Below, in pieces: positions 35,081 through 43,211 of a stretch of 64,000 nt of DNA (position 1 is its first letter; every line of letters begins with the position of its first letter). Origin of the DNA: Planctomycetota bacterium (GTDB taxonomy: Bacteria; Planctomycetota; SZUA-567; H5-PLA8); assembly GCA_016200135.1 (NCBI GenBank), contig JACQFI010000021.1:61089-125088 (forward strand). The letters are read 5' to 3'. Both the position numbers and the translations under genes were made by a program. The notes below the pieces were generated by a model that was not told where the DNA came from, ran no database searches, and saw only the letters and a list, made by a program, of their open reading frames with translations.

Positions 35081-36346
35081 ATGAAGACCTTTCCACATGC
35101 GCTGCTGGCAGCGCTGAGCTTGAGCGCCCTGGTTGCGGCCACGGCAATGCACGCAGGCGAAGAGAAGCCCGCGCCGCAGGAGACGCCCAAAGCCGCGCCC
35201 GATAAAGCCGAGGCCTTGTCCGCCGCCATGGCCCTCATCGCCAAGATGGAGGCGATGGAGAAGCGCATCCAGAGCCTCGAACAGGCCATGGTGGAGAAGG
35301 ACGCGCGCATCGCCGATCTCCAGAAGAAGCTGGCCGAAGTCCCGCCTGTGCCGCAGGCCGCGCCGCCACAGCCGGATGGGCTCGGCGGTTTCCAGATGAA
35401 CCTGACGCCCGAACAGATGCGCGAACTGAACAAGCGCCTCGAAGACTTCTTCAAGAATAACCTCGACGAACCGCCCGGCGGAGGCGGGGGCCAGGACGAT
35501 CCGTGGGGCCACCGCGGCCAGCGGCAGATGGACGAGGAACTCGACCAGATGATGCGCGAGTTCGGCGCGGACCGCCGCCGCGATGCCGGCCCCCGCGCCC
35601 CTGCGCAGAAGCCGCGCCTGGGCGTGCGCCTCGCCGAGGTCTCCGCCCAGTTGAACACGCTCCACCGCAACAAGGCCGAGGAAGGCGCGTTCGTCGCCGA
35701 AGTGGTTCCGGACTCGCCCGCGGACAAAGCGGGTCTTGGCGTGGGCGACTGTGTGACCTCTTTTAACGGCAAGCCGGTGCGCTCGGTGCAGGCCCTGGTG
35801 GACATGATCGCCGTCGCGCCGGAGGGCAAGAGCAAGCTCGGGATCATGCGCAAGGGCGAGGACATGACGGTGGAGGTGAACATCGGCAAGCCGATCGCCA
35901 TGCCGGAAGCCGCGCCCAATCCGCCGGCGCGCGAAGACCGCGGCTGGATGCGCAAAGAGGAGGACGCTCCGCGCAAGGAGATCACCGAAGTCCGCTCGGG
36001 CTCGCTCGAACTGCCCGATTCGCTGGCCAAAGAGATGAAGCTCGACGAGAAGGCGCGCAAGCGGCTGCAGACGGCCATGAGCGAGCACGCGAAGCGCCTC
36101 GCCGAGGACTACCTCGCCAAGACCGAGCAGCGCCGCCAGGAAGGCCGCCGCGCGCTGGGCGACGACGACCTGCAGGCCATGGCGGAGAGCCACGCGCTGG
36201 AGATCGAGAAGGAGCTGAAGGGCCTGCTCAGCGAGCAGCAGCTCGAGTCCTGGCGGAAGTACCGCGCCAAGAACGGCCACGCGATCTCGATCTTCCGCCG
36301 CATTCAGGAAGAGCGCGCCGGCGACGGCGAGAATATGAACTTTTGA
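35081..36346 (+). CDS. Exported PDZ-domain protein with coiled-coil segment
   Basis: A 421-residue protein with a signal peptide (residues 1-25). A coiled coil at ~45-90 (AMALIAKMEAMEKRIQSLEQAM) is followed by an acidic, Gln/Gly-rich linker. One PDZ domain lies at ~180-270: LGVRLAEVSAQLNTL, FVAEVVPDSPADKAGLGVGDCVTSFNGKPV. A charged helical C-terminus (~300-420) follows, rich in Glu/Lys/Arg. There is no trypsin-like protease domain, so it is not a DegP/HtrA protease although its PDZ resembles theirs. It may bind C-termini of envelope proteins. It lies downstream of smc behind a hairpin and is probably transcribed on its own. Confidence 0.82.
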   Translation: MKTFPHALLAALSLSALVAATAMHAGEEKPAPQETPKAAPDKAEALSAAMALIAKMEAMEKRIQSLEQAMVEKDARIADLQKKLAEVPPVPQAAPPQPDGLGGFQMNLTPEQMRELNKRLEDFFKNNLDEPPGGGGGQDDPWGHRGQRQMDEELDQMMREFGADRRRDAGPRAPAQKPRLGVRLAEVSAQLNTLHRNKAEEGAFVAEVVPDSPADKAGLGVGDCVTSFNGKPVRSVQALVDMIAVAPEGKSKLGIMRKGEDMTVEVNIGKPIAMPEAAPNPPAREDRGWMRKEEDAPRKEITEVRSGSLELPDSLAKEMKLDEKARKRLQTAMSEHAKRLAEDYLAKTEQRRQEGRRALGDDDLQAMAESHALEIEKELKGLLSEQQLESWRKYRAKNGHAISIFRRIQEERAGDGENMNF

Positions 36347-36351
36347 ACGGC

Positions 36352-36397
36352 AGGGGACGGAGGTCGGGGATCTGAGGGCAGAGGACAGAGAATAGAA
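36352..36397. repeat. Left outer word-repeat arm (GAGGTC/CAGAGGAC)
   Basis: A purine-rich run of GAGGTCGGGGATCTGAGGGCAGAGGACAGAG-type words split over 36359-36391. An imperfect inverted counterpart lies at 37820-37864, beyond the second 80-bp element, so the two arms bracket the whole 36.4-37.8 kb segment. Confidence 0.5.
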
Positions 36398-36428
36398 TGA
36401 CTTTGAAGTTTTTTGGTTCCCTGTTCTG

Positions 36429-36508
36429 AATGGCACCTAGTTAAGGTCTAAATGACGGCTCGCGCCACAGGATGCCAAGAGTGCAACATTGCTTAACGAT
36501 GTGCCATT
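36429..36508. repeat. 80-bp palindromic element, copy 1
   Basis: 80 bp, identical to copy 2 (37738-37817) at 71 of 80 positions. The ends are inverted repeats: AATGGCAC at the left and GTGCCATT at the right, with further pairing of TAGTTAAG against CTTAACGA. The conserved centre reads TAAATGACGGCTCG and AGGATGCCAAG. There is no coding capacity. Both copies are in the same orientation and bracket the gene at 36553. Confidence 0.85.
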
Positions 36509-36552
36509 CTAGGCTCTCCCCTAAATTCTGACGGTATTAAGGAGCGTACGTG

Positions 36553-37674
36553 ATGCGTACATACGTAACCATTTTCACTGCTACGCTAGCAGCTTGTGGA
36601 ATATGTATTTCCACGGCTGTTGCCCATGCTGAACAAGAAGAGCCAAAGGCTTGGGAAACGAAAGCAACGCTTGACTGGATAATAGTGGGCGTGATTAAGA
36701 TGCCTGGTGAAGAAAAACTTCCAACGAAGGATGAGATTAGTTTTAAAATTGTAAAAAAGTTCCCGGAAAGTCCAGAATCAAAGGGGAGCACGCAGTGGTG
36801 GCTTGGTCCAACGAAACTGGAGTTTTCCTTAGACGGAAATGGCGCTTTCAAAATCGTGCCGAGAAAAGCGATCCGGGAAAACGAATCAAAAAGCATGCGA
36901 GGGTTAGAACTGGAAACGCAATACAAGCTCCTGTGCATGTGGAAAGGACGTTTTACCAACATCGTGACCTTCGAGGTGACTCAAGACCCTTTTAAGCTCC
37001 AAGACCTTACGCTTACCTTTTCAGCGCCGGTGGAACAAGTATACCGTGCGCGCATCCTTGACCCTGAAACGGGCAAAGGGATGCCAAACGTGAAGGTCAT
37101 CCTCCAAGGCTGGGGCGGGAATGATCCCAAGGAAAAAGTCGGTTTGTGGGATTTTGGCGAATGTATTTCCGACGACGGCGGCCTGATCCGCGTTGAGCCG
37201 GTTCCCGACCGGCCTTTCACGCTGCGTGAGGAGCATTGGGGCGCGCTTCTGCCCTTGGGGCCATTCGGCACGCCCCAGTACCCGCGCTGGTTTGGAGCAT
37301 TGACCAAGGAGACCGCCGATAAACTCAAGCCCGAAGAAGTGCCGTTAGTCTATTACGTGCCCAAGGGTAAGGGCATGATCTGGAGAAATGAATTTCACTA
37401 TTTGCTTGAAGGTGGAATAACCAAGCCTGTTCCGCCTGGCACTGTGTTGCAATTCAAGGGCCTGAGCAACGAGCGTAGAAAGCCATGGCCCGCGGGCGAA
37501 GAGCCGCGTTTCGAAATCACTGTGGACGAAAAAGGCGGCGTCAAGACCCCCATCGTCCTCGCCGGCAAATACGCCGTTTGTGCTAAAAATGGCCTATTCG
37601 AGAAAGAGCATCATATTGAAGAGTTCTCGCTCCCCACGGGTGAATTGAAACCTACCGAGGAGAAGCAGCCATGA
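36553..37674 (+). CDS. Exported protein of unknown function in a lower-GC segment
   Basis: A 373-residue protein. AAGGAG (36539-36544) lies 8 bases before ATG 36553; GTG 36550 is the alternative. A signal peptide covers residues ~1-26 (ending AVAHAEQ). The rest is beta-rich with repeated domain-like segments: LTLTFSAPVEQVYRARILDPETGKGMPNVKVILQG resembles a carboxypeptidase-regulatory/SdrG-type beta-sandwich, and ITVDEKGGVKTPIVLAGKYAV a second one. I do not recognise the family. Codon use is visibly more AT-rich than in neighbouring genes. Its stop overlaps the ATG of a short reading frame (37671), and the pair is bracketed by the two 80-bp elements, which suggests acquisition as a cassette. 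Confidence 0.7.
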   Translation: MRTYVTIFTATLAACGICISTAVAHAEQEEPKAWETKATLDWIIVGVIKMPGEEKLPTKDEISFKIVKKFPESPESKGSTQWWLGPTKLEFSLDGNGAFKIVPRKAIRENESKSMRGLELETQYKLLCMWKGRFTNIVTFEVTQDPFKLQDLTLTFSAPVEQVYRARILDPETGKGMPNVKVILQGWGGNDPKEKVGLWDFGECISDDGGLIRVEPVPDRPFTLREEHWGALLPLGPFGTPQYPRWFGALTKETADKLKPEEVPLVYYVPKGKGMIWRNEFHYLLEGGITKPVPPGTVLQFKGLSNERRKPWPAGEEPRFEITVDEKGGVKTPIVLAGKYAVCAKNGLFEKEHHIEEFSLPTGELKPTEEKQP

Positions 37675-37721
37675 AGATTGCGTGGTGGCTGTTCTTGGCG
37701 TCCGCATTCCTGTGTAGGTAA
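37671..37721 (+). pseudogene. Truncated signal-peptide-like reading frame
   Basis: ATG 37671 overlaps the previous stop (ATGA) and encodes only MKIAWWLFLASAFLCR before TAA at 37719-37721. The 16 residues look like the start of an exported protein (Lys, hydrophobic core, Cys). The frame ends 17 bp before the second 80-bp element. I read it as the surviving 5' end of a translationally coupled gene lost or displaced when the element arrived; a leader peptide is the alternative. Confidence 0.5.
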
Positions 37722-37737
37722 TACGGTGACAGACCAT

Positions 37738-37817
37738 AATGGCACATAGTTAAGGCCTAAATGACGGCTCGTGCCGCAGGATGCCAAGGGTGCATCATCG
37801 CCTAACTATGTGCCATT
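37738..37817. repeat. 80-bp palindromic element, copy 2
   Basis: This is the better-preserved copy. Ends AATGGCACATAGTTA and TAACTATGTGCCATT are perfect inverted repeats (37738-37752 and 37803-37817), extended by GGC/GCC after one unpaired A, enclosing about 44 nt. It is 71/80 identical to copy 1 in the same orientation. Confidence 0.85.
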
Positions 37818-37819
37818 CT

Positions 37820-37864
37820 TCCCCGTCCTCTGATCTCTGACCCTAGACCTCTGATCCCTCATCT
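37820..37864. repeat. Right outer word-repeat arm (CCTCTGATC/GACCTCTG)
   Basis: A pyrimidine-rich run of CCTCTGATCTCTGACC-type words, the imperfect inverted counterpart of 36352-36397. Confidence 0.5.
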
Positions 37865-37891
37865 TGACTCTGTTCACGTCGCGCCTAAGAT
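37864..37891 (+). promoter_or_regulatory. Sigma70-type promoter TTGACT-N16-TAAGAT for the fur-like gene
   Basis: A -35 TTGACT (37864-37869), 16 bp, -10 TAAGAT (37886-37891), about 30 nt before the expected transcript start region of the gene at 37929. It begins right at the end of the right outer repeat arm. Confidence 0.55.
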
Positions 37892-37928
37892 GAAGTAGTG
37901 AGAATTAACCGAGGCTAACTCTCTAGCT

Positions 37929-38543
37929 ATGACGCCGCCGCGAGAATCCGAGTCCACCGTAGCCCCGCCTTCACGTGCTCATTCCGATGAGGCGCAGGAT
38001 ACCTACGGGCCACCGGAAAAGCCCGCCGCGCCCGAGCAGGACGTGCTGCATCACATCGCGCCGGGCGAGAAGGAAGATCCCGAGACGATCTTAAAGCGCC
38101 AGCTCGGGAGGCGCGGCCTGAAGTACACCAACGAGCGCCGCGCCATCCTCAAAGCGGTGCTCTCGACGCACGAACATTTCGACGCCGACTGGCTCTACAC
38201 CCACCTGCGCAAGCACGACGCCAAGGCCAGCAAGGCCACCGTCTACCGCACGCTCAAAGTATTGTGCGAATGCGGCCTGCTACGCGAAGTCTTCCAAGGC
38301 GAGCACGGCGCGTACTACGAGCACATCTACGGGCACGAACACCACGAGCACATGATCTGCCTGACCTGCGGCAAGGTGATCGAGTTCATCTCGCGGCGGC
38401 TGGAGCAGCTCCAGGACGAGGCTTGCCGCGCGCACGGCTTCCACGCGGTGCGGCACCACTTGCAGGTCTTCGGCTACTGCGCCGACTGCCACCCCTGCAA
38501 GGCGACGTTCCCGCCGAACTTCCCCGCGAACCCGAAAGCATGA
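37929..38543 (+). CDS. Fur-family metalloregulator with long N-terminal extension
   Basis: A 204-residue Fur-family repressor. Residues 1-55 are a Pro/Glu-rich extension not found in usual ~150-residue Fur proteins. The winged helix follows: GLKYTNERRAILKAVLS, HFDADWLYTHLRK, recognition helix SKATVYRTLKVLCECGLL. The dimerisation domain has the His-rich YGHEHHEHMICLTCGKVIEF and a second Cys pair GYCADCHPC; the two CxxC pairs form the structural zinc site. Whether it senses Fe, Zn or peroxide cannot be told from sequence. Its stop overlaps the next start (ATGA). Confidence 0.92.
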   Translation: MTPPRESESTVAPPSRAHSDEAQDTYGPPEKPAAPEQDVLHHIAPGEKEDPETILKRQLGRRGLKYTNERRAILKAVLSTHEHFDADWLYTHLRKHDAKASKATVYRTLKVLCECGLLREVFQGEHGAYYEHIYGHEHHEHMICLTCGKVIEFISRRLEQLQDEACRAHGFHAVRHHLQVFGYCADCHPCKATFPPNFPANPKA

Positions 38544-38890
38544 CTTCGCAAGAAAATCCTCCTTTTCAAAGGCCAGGCATCCAGTTCGGTTATTTTCATC
38601 TTTTGTTTCTTGTTGTGGCCTTATCGGCCGGCCTATGGAGCATCGTAGCCGAGCAGCAGGATGAGCCCCTCATCAATCTGGTGGTGTTCAAAGATGGCGA
38701 TGAGGCCACCCGCTCCGAGCTTGTAAAAGTCTGTCCCCGTGCGCGCATGACCTCACGCACTCGCGAAGATGGCGTGGTGGAATGCTTCCTGGGCGTCCCA
38801 AGCAGCGAGGTGAGAAAAGCTAAGACTGCGCTGAAAACTTTGGCGGATGCCGACCGAATTCGAATCAGGTGGCTCCAAGAGATTCCTTAA
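38540..38890 (+). CDS. Small single-TM protein coupled to the fur-like gene
   Basis: A 116-residue protein starting at ATG 38540 within the stop of the Fur gene. A short N-terminal part is followed by one membrane helix (YFHLLFLVVALSAGLWSIV, about residues 18-37). A ~75-residue soluble part with alternating strands and helices follows (LINLVVFKDGDEATRSELVKVC ... ADADRIRIRWLQEIP). No metal-binding motif or known family recognised. Translational coupling to a metalloregulator suggests a common circuit, but nothing in the protein proves it. Confidence 0.65.
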   Translation: MTSQENPPFQRPGIQFGYFHLLFLVVALSAGLWSIVAEQQDEPLINLVVFKDGDEATRSELVKVCPRARMTSRTREDGVVECFLGVPSSEVRKAKTALKTLADADRIRIRWLQEIP

Positions 38891-38907
38891 CCAGTAGTTC
38901 TGAATGT

Positions 38908-40455
38908 TCATGTTGCCATAAAGAGACCAATTATCCCCGCGACCGCCGCGCCCGTCAGCGTGCAGACAAAGTTGACCACACCCTTCCCGAAGCCGGGCAG
39001 GAGGTCTTCCACCGTCGCGCCCAGGTAGCTGTCCACGCAGGTGCCTGCGAGCCCCGCGGCCAGGACGATGCTCGAATAGAGCAGGCCGTGGGCGACGCCC
39101 GCGGACGGCACGTTCCATTCGTGGCTGTAGCGGACGATGCTCCAGAAGCCGCCGGCCCACGCAACGATGGCCAGGAGCACGCATGCGCCCGCGGCGGCGA
39201 GAAAGCCCAGGCGCGTCACCGCGCCGTTGGTTCCGTGTGCGACCGGTTTACGGGTGGTGATCAGCACCGGCTGCTGCGAGGAGAGCGCGCCGATCTCGGA
39301 ACTGGCCGTGTCCGCGAACGCAGCCGCCAGCGCACCGGCGAAGGCCAGCAGCAACGCGGGATGAACCTTGGAAGCCGGATAGGCGAGGCAGCACGCGGCC
39401 GGGACGATCAGGTTTGCGACGACGTTGGAGAGCCCGCGCTTGCCCTGGCGGGCCTCGGCCGCGCCGCGCGCCTCCTTGGTCTTGCGTCCCAGTTTGCTCA
39501 GCAGCGAGCCGCATACCACAAAGAGAATCAGCAGCGCGTAGCCCGGCGGGAGCGCGAAGAAGTAGACCACGGCGCCGATCACGCCCCCCGCGAGCGAGCC
39601 CGGCAGGTCGGCGAAGCCCATGAACCAGACGACCAGCACCAGCACTCCGTTCACGACCAGCGCGTGCAGGAGCCATTCGGGCTGAAACGCCCGTTCCTGC
39701 GGCAGTCCGCTCGTGCCGAAATTGAGGAAGAGCGCCGCCAGCCAGACCACGAGCCCCGTGCCCAGCGGCACGCGAAAGTTGTCGTCGAACGGGCCTTCAA
39801 GGCTCTCGAAGATCGCGCCGCTTACCGCCGCGAGCACGGCGAGGGTCCAGACGTACGGCCATTCGGGGTTGCCGGCCTTGGTGATGAAGAGCGGGGAGGG
39901 GCACCACCAGAGCAGAAGCGTGCAGGCCGGAATGGCGGCGACGACGAAGGCCACCAGCCCCGCCCAGCTCTTCTTTGGGTTCCAGGGCAGCTTGGGTGAG
40001 GGCGCGCGCGAGCCGAGGGTGACGGCCGCGGCATCGCCAAAAGCGAGCGCCGCCCACGCCGCGGCCACCGCGAAGGGCGGATAAAGGATGAACGCAATGG
40101 CGATGCTGAGCGGGTACAGCAGGCCGCCCCAGAAGACCGGCCTGTCTTCGTCGCGCAGGATGGACTTGCCGATGGCCGTGCGCGGCAGAAGCAGCGTATT
40201 GATGAGCACGCCGCCAAGCATGATTGTCGCGGCCCAGACCCAGCCGTACGAAACCGAGAGCTTGAGGCCCAGGGTTTCGACTTTGGGATTCGAGGCAATC
40301 CATGTGAGCGGGAACGCGAGGGTGAGGGCGCCCAGATGGATGAGCGAGCGCAGCCCCGGACGATGCCGGATGCCGCTCGGCTCGGCTGCCGAGACCGCGG
40401 GGGCCGCAGGTTCGGACGGAGGTGGCGCGGATGCGCTTTTCTCAGGAGACGGCAT
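38908..40455 (-). CDS. Two-domain polyprenyl/phytyl kinase-like membrane protein (VTE5-like + DUF92/VTE6-like)
   Basis: A 515-residue membrane protein with about 13 hydrophobic helices. The N-terminal half (~30-250) carries the dolichol/phytol kinase and CTP-transferase block FGDAAAVTLGSRAPSPKLPWNPKKSWAGLVAF. The C-terminal half (~265-515) is DUF92 (TMEM19-like): ADLPGSLAGGVIGAVVYF, GKRGLSNVVANLIVPAACCL, AAAFADTASSEIGAL and TNGAVTRLGFLAAAGA. In plants and cyanobacteria, VTE5 (phytol kinase) and VTE6 (phytyl-phosphate kinase) act in sequence and belong to these two families. A fused protein could turn a prenyl alcohol into its diphosphate. Start ATG 40455 lacks a clear ribosome site. It is convergent with the small TM gene, 17 bp apart. 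Confidence 0.82.
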   Translation of the reverse strand: MPSPEKSASAPPPSEPAAPAVSAAEPSGIRHRPGLRSLIHLGALTLAFPLTWIASNPKVETLGLKLSVSYGWVWAATIMLGGVLINTLLLPRTAIGKSILRDEDRPVFWGGLLYPLSIAIAFILYPPFAVAAAWAALAFGDAAAVTLGSRAPSPKLPWNPKKSWAGLVAFVVAAIPACTLLLWWCPSPLFITKAGNPEWPYVWTLAVLAAVSGAIFESLEGPFDDNFRVPLGTGLVVWLAALFLNFGTSGLPQERAFQPEWLLHALVVNGVLVLVVWFMGFADLPGSLAGGVIGAVVYFFALPPGYALLILFVVCGSLLSKLGRKTKEARGAAEARQGKRGLSNVVANLIVPAACCLAYPASKVHPALLLAFAGALAAAFADTASSEIGALSSQQPVLITTRKPVAHGTNGAVTRLGFLAAAGACVLLAIVAWAGGFWSIVRYSHEWNVPSAGVAHGLLYSSIVLAAGLAGTCVDSYLGATVEDLLPGFGKGVVNFVCTLTGAAVAGIIGLFMAT

Positions 40456-40516
40456 GGCGCGACCAGCCTACGCCCAAGCCGTGCAGCGGCAACCATAGAG
40501 AAACAGGGAGGAGCGA

Positions 40517-42139
40517 TTAGGGTGCGAAGAGGGTCGCGTTGCGGATCTTGGCGGTCGGCGTGGGGTTGTTGCTCACGCCCAGCACCAGGAAGCCGAACTG
40601 CGGGAACTTGGTCGGATTGCTCACCTTCTCTTTGTACACGCTCTTGTTGCCCGCGAAGACTTCGACCATGCCCTGCACAACCGTGATGCGGATCGGAATC
40701 CAGTTTTCTTTCACGCCGGTGGGCTTGGCGGCCTTGTTGTCCATCTGGACGTTGTTCTGCGTCTTGGTCTGATCCCACACGCCGGGCAGCACCGCGTTGG
40801 GCAGAATGGCCATCAGGCTGATGCCCTCGTTCGCGGAACCGAGCATCACCGCCAGCGCCGACTTGCCGCCGAGTTCCACCTCCATCTTGAGGTCGAAATC
40901 CTTGGAGGGGAAACCGTCGAGCGTGAGCGCGCATTGGTTGTTGAAGCTCAGGATGCCGCCCTTGACGTTCCAGGCGTCCAGCTTCTGGCCCATGAAGGAC
41001 CAGCCGTCGTACTTAGTCTCGTTGATGCCGGACTTCTGCCCCTGCGCCATGGCGGGACTCTGGTGGTCCACGGTCTTGCTCTCGCGGTCGGCCGGGAAGA
41101 GCGCGCACTGCTTGCCGCGCTCGAAAGCGGGCTTGGGCTTCGCTTGAGCCGCAGGCGGGGTCGCGGGTTGCGCCGGCTTCTGGCCCGGCAACACTTTGGT
41201 CGGATCTTCCGCGCCGCCTTCGCCCACGCTGAACGGATTCGCGGGCGCTTTGGTCTCCGTCTTTGCGGGCTGCTTGGAGATGTCTTCTTCTTCGTCTTTC
41301 TTTTTCTTGTCCTCGATCGCCCCCTGATCCTTGGCCGTGTCGGCTTTCTTGTCAGGCTCGGGCGTCTTTTCTTCGTTCGCCTTGGCGCTTGGCGTAGCGG
41401 GCGTTTCCGGAGCCTTCTCGCCCGCTTCCTTCTGAAGCTTGCCCGCCTCCTCTTGGGCCTTGGGCTGCTCGTGCGCCGGCGCGGGCTCGGCCTTGGCTTC
41501 CACCGGCGCATCGTTGCGCGGCGTCGCGGGGAGGATGATCTTCGCGGGCGTGCTTTCGGAGGCCGGGACCGTGGGACGGCGCTCGGGTTCTTTCACCGCG
41601 GTCTCGGTCTTCGCGGCCGAGGCCGTCTTCGAGGCCTCGCCGCTCTTTGAAGAACCGCCGAGCAGCATCACGCCCAGCAGAACCAGCACTGCGACGCCCA
41701 CGCCCGCGCCGATCAGGAGCTTGGACGAGTCCTGTTCGTCCGACTTGCCCGAGGCCGCCTGGCGCTTGGAACGGTTTTGCGGTTCCAGGACCTTGCTGCG
41801 TGCGTTTGCGGCCGATTCGCGCTTGGCCGCCGGCATGCTCACGGAGGACGGCCGGCGCTTGGCGACTTCTTTTGTCTCGCCCGGCGAGGCAGCCGGGAGC
41901 ACGGGCGCGGTATCGTTCCCCGGCTTGCCCGCGGCGGCGCCGCATTTCTTGCAGTAATGGCCGGCGCCGTTCGGCGCGGGCAGCGCGTTCTTGATTCCGC
42001 CGAGGATCAGGCCGCCGCACTTCTCGCAATAGAGCAGTTCGATGGAACCGCCCGGCATGCGCGCGGACTCTTTTTGGTCTTTGATGGTCTCGTGTGCGGT
42101 GCTGGAGTCGGCCACAGGCGAAGAGGCTTCTTTGGACAT
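40517..42139 (-). CDS. Zinc-ribbon, single-TM protein with long charged linker and C-terminal beta domain (paralogue 3 of 3)
   Basis: A 540-residue protein. ATG 42139 has GAGG nine bases upstream; an in-frame TTG lies two codons before. Zinc ligands are Cys38, Cys41, Cys63 and Cys66 (YCEKCGG ... HYCKKCG). A membrane helix spans ~139-160 (LLIGAGVGVAVLVLLGVMLL). Then follows a ~170-residue Lys/Glu/Pro/Ala-rich linker with no predicted fold, and a C-terminal domain of ~190 residues (YDGWSFMGQKLDAWNVKGG ... LKMEVELGGKSALAVML ... ENWIPIRITVVQGMVEVFAG) that looks like the DUF1080 / 3-keto-disaccharide hydrolase concanavalin-like fold. Same plan as 1129-2385 and 16735-18009 but without their helical module. 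It lies downstream of, and co-oriented with, the UDP-glucuronate decarboxylase gene. Confidence 0.75.
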   Translation of the reverse strand: MSKEASSPVADSSTAHETIKDQKESARMPGGSIELLYCEKCGGLILGGIKNALPAPNGAGHYCKKCGAAAGKPGNDTAPVLPAASPGETKEVAKRRPSSVSMPAAKRESAANARSKVLEPQNRSKRQAASGKSDEQDSSKLLIGAGVGVAVLVLLGVMLLGGSSKSGEASKTASAAKTETAVKEPERRPTVPASESTPAKIILPATPRNDAPVEAKAEPAPAHEQPKAQEEAGKLQKEAGEKAPETPATPSAKANEEKTPEPDKKADTAKDQGAIEDKKKKDEEEDISKQPAKTETKAPANPFSVGEGGAEDPTKVLPGQKPAQPATPPAAQAKPKPAFERGKQCALFPADRESKTVDHQSPAMAQGQKSGINETKYDGWSFMGQKLDAWNVKGGILSFNNQCALTLDGFPSKDFDLKMEVELGGKSALAVMLGSANEGISLMAILPNAVLPGVWDQTKTQNNVQMDNKAAKPTGVKENWIPIRITVVQGMVEVFAGNKSVYKEKVSNPTKFPQFGFLVLGVSNNPTPTAKIRNATLFAP

Positions 42140-42244
42140 GGCCAAGCACCTCGAACTTTGTAATACCTTTTAAATATAACATTCACATAGAGTAACGCCA
42201 ACCTTTTTTAATTAGGCTCTGCCTTATAAATGCCTTACGCCGTG

Positions 42245-43189
42245 CTAATCTTTCGAGAGGGCCAGGCGTTTACGGAAGTCGTCAAGCATTCGCATAAGTC
42301 CTTCCCGCCTATGAATTTTAGGTTGCCAGCCCAGCAGGTTTTGGGCGCGTGTGATATCCGGCCGGCGGCGCACGGGGTCGTCCTTGGGCAGCGGGCGCTT
42401 CTCGATCGTGCTCTTCGATTTGGTGAGCTCGATGATCTCCTGGGCGAATTCCAGGATCGTGACCTCTTCCGGATTGCCGATGTTCACGGGCTCGGTCACC
42501 TGCGATTCCATGAGCAGGTTGATGCCTTCGAGCAGGTCGTCCACGTAGCAGAAGCTGCGGGTCTGCGAACCGTCGCCGTAAATGGGAATCGGTTCGTTGC
42601 GCATGGCCGCGCGGGCGAAGTTCGGCAGCACGCGGCCGTCGTTGAGGCGCATGCGCGGGCCGTACGTGTTGAAGATGCGGACGATGCGCGTGTCCACGTG
42701 GTTCTGGTTGTGGTAGCTCATGGTCAGCGCCTCGGCGAAGCGCTTGGCCTCGTCGTACATCGAGCGCTCGCCGATGGGGTTCACGTGGCCCCAGTACCCT
42801 TCGGCCTGCGGGTGGACTTCCGGATCGCCGTAGACTTCGCTGGTCGAAGAGAGCAGCATGCGCGCATTCTTGGCCTTGGAGAGGCCCAGCGCGTTGAGCG
42901 TGCCAAGCGCGCCGACCTTGAGGATATGCACGGGGAAGCGGTGAAAGTCCTTGGGGCTCGCCGGCGACGCGAAATGGTAGACGCGGTGCACGGGCCCGCT
43001 CACCGCGATGTACTTGGTCACGTCCGCCTGGATCAGGTGAAAGCTGGGATTGTCCTTCAAGTGCTGCAGGTTCTCGGCGGCGCCGGTGATCAGGCTGTCC
43101 ACGCCGATCACTTCGTGGCCCTGGCCGAGCAGCCGGTCGACCAGATGCGACCCCAGGAACCCCGCCGCTCCGGTCACCACGATTCGCAT
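42245..43189 (-). CDS. UDP-glucuronate decarboxylase (UDP-xylose synthase), SDR family
   Basis: A 314-residue extended SDR. The NAD-binding motif is [15 protein letters not shown], the catalytic Ser/Thr block is [17 protein letters not shown], and the Tyr-Lys pair is in [14 protein letters not shown]. The YDE(G/A)KR form, with [11 protein letters not shown] and [13 protein letters not shown], marks UDP-glucuronate decarboxylases rather than GalE or RmlB. It converts UDP-glucuronate to UDP-xylose and CO2 for polysaccharide synthesis. The ferredoxin gene is 22 bp upstream on the same strand, so they are probably co-transcribed. Confidence 0.9.
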   Translation of the reverse strand: MRIVVTGAAGFLGSHLVDRLLGQGHEVIGVDSLITGAAENLQHLKDNPSFHLIQADVTKYIAVSGPVHRVYHFASPASPKDFHRFPVHILKVGALGTLNALGLSKAKNARMLLSSTSEVYGDPEVHPQAEGYWGHVNPIGERSMYDEAKRFAEALTMSYHNQNHVDTRIVRIFNTYGPRMRLNDGRVLPNFARAAMRNEPIPIYGDGSQTRSFCYVDDLLEGINLLMESQVTEPVNIGNPEEVTILEFAQEIIELTKSKSTIEKRPLPKDDPVRRRPDITRAQNLLGWQPKIHRREGLMRMLDDFRKRLALSKD

Positions 43190-43211
43190 GGCGTACTCCC
43201 GTTGATGGACG

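Noticed and set aside
35081..36346. Calling the PDZ protein an HtrA/DegP protease
   Set aside because: No trypsin-like domain and no GNSGG active-site block are present.
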